From Candidatus Nomurabacteria bacterium (GTDB lineage: Bacteria; Patescibacteria; Paceibacteria; UBA9973): a DNA stretch of 64,000 bases. This document shows positions 14,813 to 22,843 of the stretch, piece after piece. Each line of letters opens with the position of its first letter. Positions within the stretch are counted from its first letter, which is position 1. The notes below the pieces were generated by a model. It had not been told where the DNA came from, ran no database searches, and saw only the letters and a list, made by a program, of their open reading frames with translations. The stretch covers positions 1-64,000 of the forward strand of contig JAHFNH010000001.1 in the NCBI GenBank assembly GCA_023267435.1. Direction: 5' to 3'. The position numbers and the translations under genes were made by a program.

Positions 14813-15391
14813 ATGGCAACATTAGAATATAGTGAAATAAGAGAAAGGAAAATAATTCTTCACGCAGATGAACCTTGTGAAGTCGTAGAGAGTCATGTGG
14901 CTCGCACACAGCAACGCAAGCCTCAAAATCAGGTAAAGTTGAAAAGTTTAATTTCAGGAAAGGTATTCCCTGCTACTTTTCACGTGTCTGACAAAGCAGA
15001 TGAAGCAGACATTGAAAAGAGAGATGTAAAATTCCTTTATCAAAACAAAGGTGAATATTGGTTCTGTAATCCAGAAGATCCAGCCAACAGATTTAAACTC
15101 GATGCTGCTCTTATAGGTGACTCTGGAAAATTCTTAAAAGAAAATGGACTTGTCACAGCTCTTGTTTGGGATAATGACGGAGAAGAAAGAACTATTAAAA
15201 TAAGTCTGCCAATCAAAATGGAATTCAAAGTGAAAGAAGCCCCTCCAGCTGTCCGCGGAGATACTTCTAAGGGCGGCATCAAAGTTATCATCCTAGAAAA
15301 CGGCACGAAACTAAATGCTCCGATGTTTATCACTGAAAATGACACTATTAGAGTAAATACTGAAACTGGAGAATATGTCGAGCGAGTGTAG
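14813..15391 (+). CDS. efp: Elongation factor P with an atypical KOW loop
   Basis: 192 aa with all three EF-P domains. It ends with the normal GDTS, TGEYVERV elements. EF-P relieves ribosome stalling at proline stretches. The loop that usually carries the modified lysine in PGKG reads ARTQQRKPQNQ here, so neither the PGKG lysine motif nor a clear SGRN-type arginine motif is present. The factor may work unmodified or with a different modification. I see no modifying enzyme gene nearby. Confidence 0.93.
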   Translation: MATLEYSEIRERKIILHADEPCEVVESHVARTQQRKPQNQVKLKSLISGKVFPATFHVSDKADEADIEKRDVKFLYQNKGEYWFCNPEDPANRFKLDAALIGDSGKFLKENGLVTALVWDNDGEERTIKISLPIKMEFKVKEAPPAVRGDTSKGGIKVIILENGTKLNAPMFITENDTIRVNTETGEYVERV

Positions 15392-15396
15392 ACGAG

Positions 15397-15479
15397 CGAG
15401 ATGTCAGATACAGCAGTATCTGACGCAGAGCTAATTTAGACCCTCGAGATGCCGTATGTAGCAACATCCGGCGCAGAGC
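15397..15479 (+). repeat. Two tandem 35-nt hairpins with AGCA loops after efp
   Basis: Two units of 35 nt (15397-15431 and 15445-15479) begin CGAGAT and end CGCAGAGC. Each folds as a stem around the loop AGCA: GTCAGATAC/GTATCTGAC in the first, GCCGTATGT/ACATCCGGC in the second. The frames are conserved while the stems differ in a compensated way. They begin 6 nt after the efp stop. Confidence 0.65.
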
Positions 15480-15495
15480 GATTGTAAATAAAAAG

Positions 15496-15530
15496 AAAAG
15501 CCTCAGACACATTTGTGTCTGAGGCTTTTT
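15496..15530. terminator. Convergent terminator after efp
   Basis: AAAAGCCTCAGACACA and its reverse complement form a perfect hairpin with A and T tracts. It sits between efp and the oppositely oriented gene at 15533. Confidence 0.93.
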
Positions 15531-15532
15531 GA

Positions 15533-16069
15533 TCAGATTAGATTTTTTACAATATAATCAAATAATGCAAACAAGTTCTGGAAACGTCTTACTCGATAAT
15601 CTTTATCGAAAGATGTATCAGTTTCTGACACATAAAGCACATAGTAATTTGAAGAAAGAGCACTGACAACATCTGTTCGAGTATTCACTACCACAAAAAT
15701 AATTCTTAATAACTCTTTTATTTTTTCAGTATCATTAACATTCTTATTAAGATAATGACGTGCTTTTTTAAAAACACTGCAATAAGGTTTAGAATCCTTA
15801 CAATCTTTTGAAGAAAAGATATTATCATCATTCCCTAAAAAAGTCAGTAATGGTTTATGTAAATCTTTAGTTCGTGAATGAGCTTTTTCAAAGCATTTTT
15901 TTACCCAAAATACGGGAGAGTCAGAAACAATCGCAATATTTATATCCCTTTCATATAAATTGTAAGCAAATTCATACGCTCCAGGATTACATTTCACCAC
16001 TAGTGAGTGGCATTTAGTTTGTATATCTACAAGAATTCCATCCTTGAAGATAAAAGAATTTTTTGCCAT
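15533..16069 (-). CDS. HAD-like (NIF/FCP1-type) protein, probably inactive
   Basis: 178 aa. The order of motifs follows FCP1/NIF HAD phosphatases: an ILVDIQTKC strand where the DxDxT motif should be, PGAYEFAYNLYERDINIAIVSDS resembling the RPG...L..ivv.S block, a Lys-containing middle helix, a VVVN strand and a C-terminal FDYIVKNL helix. The second catalytic Asp of motif I is Gln, so phosphatase activity is doubtful. It stands alone with its own promoter and terminator and ends in TGA, one of very few in the window. The family call is tentative. Confidence 0.5.
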   Translation of the reverse strand: MAKNSFIFKDGILVDIQTKCHSLVVKCNPGAYEFAYNLYERDINIAIVSDSPVFWVKKCFEKAHSRTKDLHKPLLTFLGNDDNIFSSKDCKDSKPYCSVFKKARHYLNKNVNDTEKIKELLRIIFVVVNTRTDVVSALSSNYYVLYVSETDTSFDKDYRVRRFQNLFALFDYIVKNLI

Positions 16070-16107
16070 ATCAGTAGGTTTTTATTATTTTTACAAAGTT
16101 TAATTAC

Positions 16108-16135
16108 ATTCTACAATAAAAATTGTAAATAGCAA
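16108..16135 (-). promoter_or_regulatory. Promoter of the HAD-like gene
   Basis: TTGCTA (16130-16135), 16 nt, TAGAAT (16108-16113) on the minus strand, about 40 nt upstream of the start codon. This is the cassette-type promoter arrangement. Confidence 0.55.
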
Positions 16136-16140
16136 GAAAC

Positions 16141-16175
16141 AAAAAGTCCCCGATTGATTATCAATCGGGGACTTT
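16141..16175. terminator. Terminator after the barrel-like gene
   Basis: AAAGTCCCCGATTGAT and its complement ATCAATCGGGGACTTT form a perfect stem, downstream of the 16194-16676 gene on the minus strand. Confidence 0.9.
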
Positions 16176-16193
16176 GAATTTTTTTCTTAGAAC

Positions 16194-16676
16194 TTAAAAG
16201 TAACAACACAAACCAAAACGACCACCAAAAGTATGCGGTTGCTTTATGTTTGACTCAAGAATAAAACTTAAACCGGGTAAACGATTTATCGGAAACACTT
16301 CAATCCCTATTGGGATAATGCCACCATATATATCGTAATTTTTCTGTCCCGAGTTATAAGACGTTGTTCCATATTCAACTGAAATACCAGAATACACTTT
16401 TATAGCTCCAGCACTTTTCCAGGCGTACATAAATTTCAACTCATCAATTTTACTGTAAACAAATAATTCTGAAGATTTCGGAAAAGGAATTTTAAAATTG
16501 TCTTCAATTTTCATTCTTCCCTTTTTACCAAAACAATATGTTAAACCAATTTCCTCTTTAAGTGGAAAACAAACTACACCCAATCTCCTATTAATAGGAC
16601 TATCAGTTGAGTCCTGGCTTTTTGCGGGTATGACAGAAATTACTGCCAAAATGATTGTGAAAAAAATATTTTTCAT
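16194..16676 (-). CDS. Small secreted beta-barrel-like protein
   Basis: 160 aa with a signal peptide (about 1-20, ending AKSQ) and alternating short amphipathic strands separated by turns (INRRLGVVCFPLKEEIGLTYCF ... FGGRFGLCCYF). It ends in an aromatic strand closing with Phe, the usual outer-membrane barrel signature. Barrels are common in Bacteroidota and not expected in cells thought to lack an outer membrane. Alternatives are a soluble beta-sandwich or a recently acquired gene. No enzymatic motif is seen. It is an isolated cassette with its own promoter and terminator. Confidence 0.5.
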   Translation of the reverse strand: MKNIFFTIILAVISVIPAKSQDSTDSPINRRLGVVCFPLKEEIGLTYCFGKKGRMKIEDNFKIPFPKSSELFVYSKIDELKFMYAWKSAGAIKVYSGISVEYGTTSYNSGQKNYDIYGGIIPIGIEVFPINRLPGLSFILESNIKQPHTFGGRFGLCCYF

Positions 16677-16748
16677 ATTTTCTACGGTTTATAGCCTGTC
16701 TTAGCAAGCATGGTTTATATTCAATTTTCAATGTATATTTACAGTAAA

Positions 16749-16777
16749 AGTATACACTATTAAAGCTAAAAAGTCAA
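16749..16777 (-). promoter_or_regulatory. Promoter of the barrel-like gene
   Basis: TTGACT (16772-16777), 17 nt, TATACT (16749-16754) on the minus strand: a near-consensus promoter about 75 nt before the start codon. Confidence 0.7.
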
Positions 16778-16792
16778 TAGTAGTAAAAGTAC

Positions 16793-16821
16793 AAAAAACC
16801 TCTATTAAATAGAGGTTTTTT
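16793..16821. terminator. Terminator after the glycine-rich protein gene
   Basis: AAAAAACCTCTAT, TAA, ATAGAGGTTTTTT: a strong symmetric hairpin just past the stop at 16837. Confidence 0.92.
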
Positions 16822-16836
16822 GATTTTAAATATTAA

Positions 16837-19800
16837 TTATTGCCAAGAAATCACAACTCCACCATTACTTCCTTTTCCACCAGCGCCGCCATAAGTATTA
16901 GCTGTATCTTTTCTTTTTCCGCTTCCGCCTCCGCCACCACCGCCTCCGCCGCCGCCACAAGTACCTCCGCCGCCATTACTACCATTATTTTTATCAGCAC
17001 CACCATTACCACCATCTCCGCCCTTACCATTACAAGCTACAATACCTGGACCCCAGGCATAAGCTGTAGAAAATGTACTTCCAGTACCACCTCCTGGTGT
17101 ACCTCCACCACCTCCTGGATTAGGACTTATTCCACTTCCTCCTGCACCACCGCCGCCAATATCAGATCCTCCATTTCCTCCACTGCCCCAACCATTACCC
17201 CAAGAAGGAATTGTGCCTGGACTTTGGTTTATTTGATAACTTAAAAAGTTATCATGTGAAGCATTGCCACCACTTTTACCAGTGTCTGTAGCACCCGGAG
17301 CAGAAATTAATACAGTTGAACCAAGAGAAACAGAACTATTACCTCCAGGTGCACCATCACCACCACCATGACTATCATTATTACCCGCACTTCCACCACC
17401 GCCTCCTGATCCAATTGCGACATTCAATATAGTTCCAAATTGAAGATTATTGGTACCACCAACATTGAAATCCTGTATTTGATATTTACCAAAACTACCA
17501 CCGCCTCCGCCAGCACCTCCGTAATTAAAAGTATCAGAAAATCCACCACCGCCTCCGCCAGCACCTCCGCCCCAAGTTTCAACAGTTAATTTTTTAACAC
17601 CTAATGGAATTTTAAAAACACCACTTGTAGAAAAAGAACTGGAACCAGGCGTAATATGAAATAGATTTAAATAAGAACGATAATAAACAATAACCTTTCC
17701 GTTACTTCCATTTCCACCGTGACCACCAATACCCTTAAATACTTCTGTATTCCCAACCCAACTAATATGTGATTCACCAGAATCAAGACCACCACCGCCT
17801 CCGCCAGCACCTCCGCCACCGCAAGTACCATCACTTCCATTAAAACCATTAACCTCATGAGTACCACCATTTCCGCCTTTACCACCACCCTTACCACTAC
17901 AATATAATAAAATGCCAGGTCCATATGTATAATTACCAACTGAAAAAATACCTCCAGTACCACCTATACCACCCACAGACTCGGAATGACCCTGGCCTCC
18001 ATTTCCAGAAACATTAATGAATGAACCGCCACCGCCACCAGCACCTCCTCCAGCGCCATAATTAAAATTTACACCATAAACACTATCTGAACCAGTTCCA
18101 CCAGGTCCAACACCACAAGAGGTACCGCCAGAAGTACTTCCATTATACAAAAAATCTTCCCCGCCAGTGCCACCACAGGCATGACTAGCACTAACTAATT
18201 TTAGATTGCCAAATTTAATAAAACTTTCAACACCATTGTTTGCTCGATAAGCTAAACTATCTCCATCAGTTCCAACATGTCCAGAACCACCGCCACCAAC
18301 TTGAACACTTAAAGTTGCACCTGGTGTTACATTGACTCCAGTTTGATATTTATAATCTCCAGCTGCACCGCCACCGCCGCCGGAACCACTATGCGCATGA
18401 TGGCTATCAGAGCCACCTTGGCTACCACCGCCGCCGCCGCCGGAACCACTCCACATTTCTACATCAATTTTATTTACATCAGTTGGTACTGGAAAAACAC
18501 TAGAACAAGATCCATCGGTAATATTACAATCATAAGTAAAAGAATTTCGTTGAGCAGGAGTGGTGTAAAAAGTTGCAACATTTCCAGCAAAATCTACTCC
18601 GGTATAAGCAAGAGAGTATGCAGCACCACTGACGAGTGGAGCTGGTGCTGGAGAAGCACAACCATTCACAGTATCAGTCACATCAATCTGATGACCACCA
18701 AATTTTTTAGCATTACCTACCAGATTACAAGTACGAGTTGATATTGGATCAGTTTCGCCGTCAGTTCTTGTTGTGATTACAACGGTACCACTAGCAATAG
18801 CTTCACTAAGAGTATATTTAACCAGACTAGGAGCCAACATTAAAGGCGCACTAGAAAATACTGGTGGAGTGATATCAACTGTCACAAGTCTAGGAACAGA
18901 TAATGCTGATGAAACTCCTGAAGTACTAACTGCTTTCGCTGTAAAAATATGTAATCCTTCAGCTAAAACAACCGGTAGATTCCACTTATCAAGACTATCG
19001 GTAATACCAGAAACAAAAGGGGTAAGGCTTGTCACGATAGGCACAGTAATTGTTTTTGAATTTGTACCAGTATTATTTGAACAAGTTAGAGTGTAATCTC
19101 TAGTTTGATCGGTTGAAATAGAAGTAAGCAAACCTGGAACAATAATATTACTATGATCATCAGCACTTGGACCAACAACAGGGACTGGACCATTCCAATC
19201 ATTTGTTTGAGGTGATGAAGAAGCAGTACACTGAACAGCTCCTGTCGTATCCCAATCAAGTTCAGAAGGACAGCTTCTATAAATGGGACCGAGATCAAAA
19301 AAAGAAAAATTTATAGTAGGTGGTTCTGTGGGTTCATTAAAGGATTTATTAGTTGGTGAAGTAGAACCACCTTTTTGAGCAACAGTAGAATATTTTGGAC
19401 TTACAGCACTTAAACCAAAAGAACCAACAGATTGCAGAGTATAAGAATAAGTGGAACCAGCTTTTAACCCAACAACATTAATAGATGTTCCTGTAACTCC
19501 TGAATAAGATTTAAATAAACTACCTGTACTATCGTACACATTAATTTTATAACCTGTAGCTTTAGAAACAGGAGTCCAATTTAATGTAACAGATCCAACA
19601 TAAGATCTAGATGCACTAAGCGTAGTTACATGTTTTTGAGTTAAAGATCTAAAACTATTAATTGAATTAGGATCAGCACAAGGAGTATATCCGTCAAATA
19701 TGGTAGCTGCACTTCCAGCACCCACCCCCCCAGTACCAAAGAGATTTATATGTGTTTTGTTTGTAAAATTATTTACAGGTGGAATGGTATTAATAAAATA

Positions 19801-19923
19801 TTTCGTTGTCGGCGCCGCTATAAACCCTGTAATAGTGGAAGGATTTGCTGCAGCAAAAGTAGAATTAATAATAGTTAAAAAGACAAAACTAACAATAAAC
19901 GCAAACGAAAATATTTTTTTCAT
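16837..19923 (-). CDS. Large secreted glycine-rich protein with fibronectin type III domain
   Basis: About 1028 aa from MKKIFSFAFIVSF, preferred over the ATG 42 nt earlier because it gives a clean signal peptide and has TATAAT 7 nt upstream (19931-19936). After the signal (about 1-25) there is a fibronectin type III domain (about 75-165), a cysteine-containing Ig-like stretch, two more beta domains, then two large Gly-rich regions (about 480-760 and 780-1028) with motifs such as VEMWSGSGGGGGG and LSVQVGGGGSG, as in the Gly-rich domains of phage tail and adhesin proteins. It is probably an adhesin or cell-surface fibre. The coding strand is strongly skewed by GGN codons. Confidence 0.8.
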   Translation of the reverse strand: MKKIFSFAFIVSFVFLTIINSTFAAANPSTITGFIAAPTTKYFINTIPPVNNFTNKTHINLFGTGGVGAGSAATIFDGYTPCADPNSINSFRSLTQKHVTTLSASRSYVGSVTLNWTPVSKATGYKINVYDSTGSLFKSYSGVTGTSINVVGLKAGSTYSYTLQSVGSFGLSAVSPKYSTVAQKGGSTSPTNKSFNEPTEPPTINFSFFDLGPIYRSCPSELDWDTTGAVQCTASSSPQTNDWNGPVPVVGPSADDHSNIIVPGLLTSISTDQTRDYTLTCSNNTGTNSKTITVPIVTSLTPFVSGITDSLDKWNLPVVLAEGLHIFTAKAVSTSGVSSALSVPRLVTVDITPPVFSSAPLMLAPSLVKYTLSEAIASGTVVITTRTDGETDPISTRTCNLVGNAKKFGGHQIDVTDTVNGCASPAPAPLVSGAAYSLAYTGVDFAGNVATFYTTPAQRNSFTYDCNITDGSCSSVFPVPTDVNKIDVEMWSGSGGGGGGSQGGSDSHHAHSGSGGGGGAAGDYKYQTGVNVTPGATLSVQVGGGGSGHVGTDGDSLAYRANNGVESFIKFGNLKLVSASHACGGTGGEDFLYNGSTSGGTSCGVGPGGTGSDSVYGVNFNYGAGGGAGGGGGSFINVSGNGGQGHSESVGGIGGTGGIFSVGNYTYGPGILLYCSGKGGGKGGNGGTHEVNGFNGSDGTCGGGGAGGGGGGLDSGESHISWVGNTEVFKGIGGHGGNGSNGKVIVYYRSYLNLFHITPGSSSFSTSGVFKIPLGVKKLTVETWGGGAGGGGGGFSDTFNYGGAGGGGGSFGKYQIQDFNVGGTNNLQFGTILNVAIGSGGGGGSAGNNDSHGGGDGAPGGNSSVSLGSTVLISAPGATDTGKSGGNASHDNFLSYQINQSPGTIPSWGNGWGSGGNGGSDIGGGGAGGSGISPNPGGGGGTPGGGTGSTFSTAYAWGPGIVACNGKGGDGGNGGADKNNGSNGGGGTCGGGGGGGGGGGSGKRKDTANTYGGAGGKGSNGGVVISWQ

Positions 19924-19948
19924 AATATAAATTATACCACGATATAAC

Positions 19949-19980
19949 AAAAAATCCTCTGCCAATGGCGGAGGATTTTT
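19949..19980. terminator. Terminator after rpsR
   Basis: AAAAAATCCTCTGCC, AAT, GGCGGAGGATTTTT hairpin with one T/G mismatch, between rpsR and the surface-protein promoter. Confidence 0.9.
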
Positions 19981-19995
19981 ATTGTTAAAAACTTA

Positions 19996-20196
19996 TTATT
20001 TAGCTACAAAAGGAAGCAATCCCATGAAACGAGCACGTTTAACGGCCATTGTCAGAGCGCGTTGATTCTTGGAAGTAACACCTGTGCGCTTGTGGCTCAT
20101 TATTTTGCCGTTGGGATTTAGAAATTTCTTTAAGATTTCAATATCTTTATAGTCTATGTATTTTATATTGTTTGATGAAAAGTAATCTTGTTTCAT
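19996..20196 (-). CDS. rpsR: Ribosomal protein S18
   Basis: 66 aa, within the normal range. It has the conserved SKNQRALTMAVKRARFMGLLPF ending in the form TSKNQRALTMAVKRAR. It binds S6 on the 30S platform. It is the last gene of the rpsF-ssb-rpsR operon and is followed by a strong terminator. Confidence 0.96.
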   Translation of the reverse strand: MKQDYFSSNNIKYIDYKDIEILKKFLNPNGKIMSHKRTGVTSKNQRALTMAVKRARFMGLLPFVAK

Positions 20197-20263
20197 ATGT
20201 GATTTAGCTTATACCAAGTATGATTTTGTTAAATCAAATCATTTCTTGGGCAATTATTGGTAA

Positions 20264-20716
20264 TTAAAATGGAATGTCTTCAGGGTTTATATCTTCTTCT
20301 GGATATTCAATAGTATCGATCTCTTCTGGTCCAGGTCCGGCTGGGGCTTTAGAAGCTTCAGCGTTATTTGATCCTCCACTTGGAGCACCACCTCTTGGTC
20401 CAAATTGTGTTCTGTCAGCGACGATTTCAGTACGATATTTTTTTGTACCATCCTTATCATCCCAACTTCTTGTCTGCATTCTTCCTTCAACCAGCATGGA
20501 ACTTCCCTTTTTCATATACTGCGCGACTGTCTCTGCTTGGCGTCCGAAGACTACGACATTGTGATAATCAGCTGATTCTTGTTTAGCACCATTCTTGTCT
20601 TTCCAAACACGATTGGTAGCAAGTGAAAATGAACAAACTTTGATACCTGAAGGAAGCGATCTTAATTCTGGATCGCGAGTAAGATTTCCTATTACAATTG
20701 CTTTGTTTAAATACAT
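20264..20716 (-). CDS. ssb: Single-stranded DNA-binding protein
   Basis: 150 aa. An OB-fold (1-105) with LNKAIVIGNLTRDPELR, a Gly/Ser/Pro-rich linker and the acidic tip INPEDIPF that recruits repair and replication partners. It lies between rpsF and rpsR as in most bacteria, 13 nt after rpsF. No Shine-Dalgarno; the start is preceded by AAAAAATATT. Confidence 0.97.
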   Translation of the reverse strand: MYLNKAIVIGNLTRDPELRSLPSGIKVCSFSLATNRVWKDKNGAKQESADYHNVVVFGRQAETVAQYMKKGSSMLVEGRMQTRSWDDKDGTKKYRTEIVADRTQFGPRGGAPSGGSNNAEASKAPAGPGPEEIDTIEYPEEDINPEDIPF

Positions 20717-20729
20717 AATATTTTTTAAA

Positions 20730-21239
20730 TTAAACTGTAACTAAAGCGTCGATTTCTTTATCTATCTCTTCTTTGTTAATTGGCTGTTCAGTTTCATTTT
20801 CTCCTTCCTTCTTGGCTGAAAATGTCTTGCGTCGAGTTATGTCTCCACGAACAAATCTCTTTGCAGCAACGGTATTTTCTTTTACTGTTTTCAAGATCAA
20901 AGATCGAACAATGTTTGTATCAAGCTCAATTTTTTTCTTAAGATCTAATACTTTTTCAGGATCCATTGAAAACTTAATCCAGCCGAAATATCCAGTATCA
21001 AATTTATGTCTGATGTTCTGAACAACTTTCACCATAGTATAAGCAAGAGGAATCATTCTAGGCATTTCGTCTGAGACGATTTCACCGCCTAAAGAATTAA
21101 CAAGCTCTTTTAAATTGCTATAAATAGCAGATATGTTTTCTTCAGGAATAGTAGACATCAAAATATAGCCAACTTCGTATATTCTGGCATCTGTTCCCTC
21201 ATTTTCAGCTTTATTTTCCATTTCTTTCATGACCTCCAT
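20730..21239 (-). CDS. rpsF: Ribosomal protein S6
   Basis: Up to 169 aa, longer than the usual 95-135 because of a charged N-terminal stretch and a C-terminal tail rich in Lys and Glu. The core (YEVGYILMSTIPEENI ... MIPLAYTMVK ... GYFGWIKFSMDPEKV) is typical. Start choice is uncertain: MEVMKEMEN offers three ATGs within 20 nt, and a GGAGG lies between the first and second. First gene of the rpsF-ssb-rpsR operon. Confidence 0.93.
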   Translation of the reverse strand: MEVMKEMENKAENEGTDARIYEVGYILMSTIPEENISAIYSNLKELVNSLGGEIVSDEMPRMIPLAYTMVKVVQNIRHKFDTGYFGWIKFSMDPEKVLDLKKKIELDTNIVRSLILKTVKENTVAAKRFVRGDITRRKTFSAKKEGENETEQPINKEEIDKEIDALVTV

Positions 21240-21276
21240 ACTATCAAAAACAATTTAAAAAGTAAACCCCACCAGA

Positions 21277-22059
21277 CTAAAGTCCGAAAATTCGCTTAGT
21301 ATTTGCCATAATAACCTCTTCAACTTTTTCGACTGGTAAGTTTTTTATTTCAGCTATTTTTTTATAAACTTCTTCCACCATCCAAGGCTCGCAAGTCTTG
21401 CCTCGGTATGGCACAGGCGCAGCAAAAGGCGCATCCGTCTCGCACATGATCGATTCCAAAGGTATAAATTTAATAACCTCATCGTAATCAGTTGTGAAAG
21501 TTATCGGCCCATCGAATGACATTGTAAAACCAAGATCTAGTGCGCGCCTCGCTATATTTATGTCACCGACGAAGAAATGAAAATTGCCAGACAATACTCC
21601 TTTGTAATTTTCTAAAATAGTTAGAGAATCTTCATAGGCATCTTGAGTTCCCTTCGAAGGACGCGCATGAATCATCAGTGGTTTTTTAGAATACAAGGCA
21701 AGTTCTATGTGACGCATAAAAAGTTCTTTTTGTTTTTGTTTAATCTCTTCCCTACTATCACGAAAATAATCGAGCCCACATTCTCCAATACACACAACTT
21801 CTTTATTTTCAGATAATTTTTTATATTTTTCTATATCAAAAATTTCTTTGTCATTATCCGTCGGATGAAGACCCACTCCTGCCCAAATAAAATCACGTTG
21901 ATTAGCAATCTCTATCGCCTTTAGGGATGTTTCATAATCAACTCCGATGACAATAGTACCCACGCCTTTTTCCATCATTTTATAAATGATTTTTTCCTTA
22001 TCTTCTTCGAGCGTCAACAATCCCAAATGCGAGTGTATGTCTATGTATTTTAAGTTCAT
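21277..22059 (-). CDS. tatD: TatD family metal-dependent deoxyribonuclease
   Basis: 260 aa TIM-barrel hydrolase with the family metal ligands in order: HSH (H9, H11), GECGLDYF (Glu), HARPSKGT (His), FHFF (His) and ETDAPF (Asp). TatD enzymes are 3'-5' exonucleases acting in DNA repair and turnover. It follows a zinc-ribbon gene with a 1-nt gap, so the two are coupled. Confidence 0.92.
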   Translation of the reverse strand: MNLKYIDIHSHLGLLTLEEDKEKIIYKMMEKGVGTIVIGVDYETSLKAIEIANQRDFIWAGVGLHPTDNDKEIFDIEKYKKLSENKEVVCIGECGLDYFRDSREEIKQKQKELFMRHIELALYSKKPLMIHARPSKGTQDAYEDSLTILENYKGVLSGNFHFFVGDINIARRALDLGFTMSFDGPITFTTDYDEVIKFIPLESIMCETDAPFAAPVPYRGKTCEPWMVEEVYKKIAEIKNLPVEKVEEVIMANTKRIFGL

Positions 22060-22060
22060 A

Positions 22061-22366
22061 TTATTTAGATTTTATTATTTTTTTCTTCACAGAATCAACG
22101 AACAACCTAAAAGCAGGACGGTTCTCTTTATCGTAAATAATTTTAACCCCAAGAATATGCCCTTTTGAGCAGGATAAATCTTTTTTTGAAACAGATACCT
22201 TTGGTTTAAAAATCCGGTCAAAATACATTCTTCTTAAATTCCCTGGTCCATCTTTTTGATAATCACAAATATGTTCATTGCATTTTGCACAACAAACACT
22301 AAGCATTCGAGAATACCCTCCTCTTGTTTTTTTAAATTTATCATTTTTAAAAATATTTTTTGACAT
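22061..22366 (-). CDS. Small zinc-ribbon protein
   Basis: 101 aa with CCAKC near residue 25 and CSKGH near 64, which would form a zinc ribbon (C-x2-C ... C-x3-H). The core pattern KDGPGNLRRMYFDRI ... LSCSKGHILGVKIIYDKENRPAFRL is a compact domain found as a stand-alone protein in several bacteria. The function is unknown. Positively charged ends suggest nucleic acid contact. It sits between a DUF559 gene (2 nt away) and tatD (1 nt away). Confidence 0.7.
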   Translation of the reverse strand: MSKNIFKNDKFKKTRGGYSRMLSVCCAKCNEHICDYQKDGPGNLRRMYFDRIFKPKVSVSKKDLSCSKGHILGVKIIYDKENRPAFRLFVDSVKKKIIKSK

Positions 22367-22368
22367 TT

Positions 22369-22728
22369 TTATTGTGTTTTTAATTCACTTAATATCTTAA
22401 GCAACACTCCATCCATATTAGTATTTATCTCTGCGTTTGTAAAACGCAAAACTTTTATATCTAAGCCTTCGAAGTATTCACTTCTTATTTTATCGTACTC
22501 CATATTCTCTTTTTCAAAATGCTGTGAACCGTCAATTTCAATCACTATCTTTTTTAAAGGACAATAAAAGTCTGTAATATATCCACCAATACTATGTTGT
22601 CGACGAAATTTTACACCAAGTTGGGAATTTTTTAATTTATTCCATAATAAAATTTCTTGCGGAGTAGCATTATTTATTAATTCTTTTCGTCGATAAAATA
22701 ACTTTTTTATATTATGTATAGTATCCAT
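22369..22728 (-). CDS. DUF559 (Vsr-like) endonuclease domain protein, copy 1
   Basis: 119 aa. The conserved core FRRQHSIGGYITDFYCP ... KIVIEIDGSQH is the PD-(D/E)XK-like site of the DUF559/very-short-patch-repair fold, with D of DFYCP, E of EIDG and H of SQH as likely active-site residues. Helix ATPQEILLWNKLK precedes it. The target is unknown. A GC-rich palindromic repeat (copy B) begins 13 nt upstream of its start. It is about half identical to the copy at 26705. Confidence 0.85.
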   Translation of the reverse strand: MDTIHNIKKLFYRRKELINNATPQEILLWNKLKNSQLGVKFRRQHSIGGYITDFYCPLKKIVIEIDGSQHFEKENMEYDKIRSEYFEGLDIKVLRFTNAEINTNMDGVLLKILSELKTQ

Positions 22729-22740
22729 TGCATTTTTGCA

Positions 22741-22837
22741 CCCCCTCCTTAATAAAGGAGGGGGCTGGGGATGGTAATTCTGAATTTAATAAAATCACCA
22801 CCCCGCCCTTTGGGCACCCCTCCTCCACAAGGAGGGG
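22741..22837. repeat. Palindromic repeat element, copy B
   Basis: Hairpin CCCCCTCC-TTAATAAA-GGAGGGGG (22741-22764), then CTGGGGATGGT, a 21-bp AT spacer, ACCACCCCG, a small CCC-TTT-GGG hairpin and a second hairpin CCCCTCC-TCCACAA-GGAGGGG (22817-22837). It fills the gap between metG (stop 7 nt away) and the DUF559 gene. The layout is the same as copy A, and about 65 bp align with copy D. Confidence 0.85.
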
Positions 22838-22843
22838 AAAATT

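Noticed and set aside
16840..19930. Several open frames on the plus strand opposite the glycine-rich gene
   Set aside because: They are low-complexity products of the GGN codon bias on the minus strand and have no promoter or start support.
22741..22837. Could the GC-rich repeats be a CRISPR array?
   Set aside because: The hairpins differ in sequence, spacing is irregular, there are no unique spacers and no cas genes.
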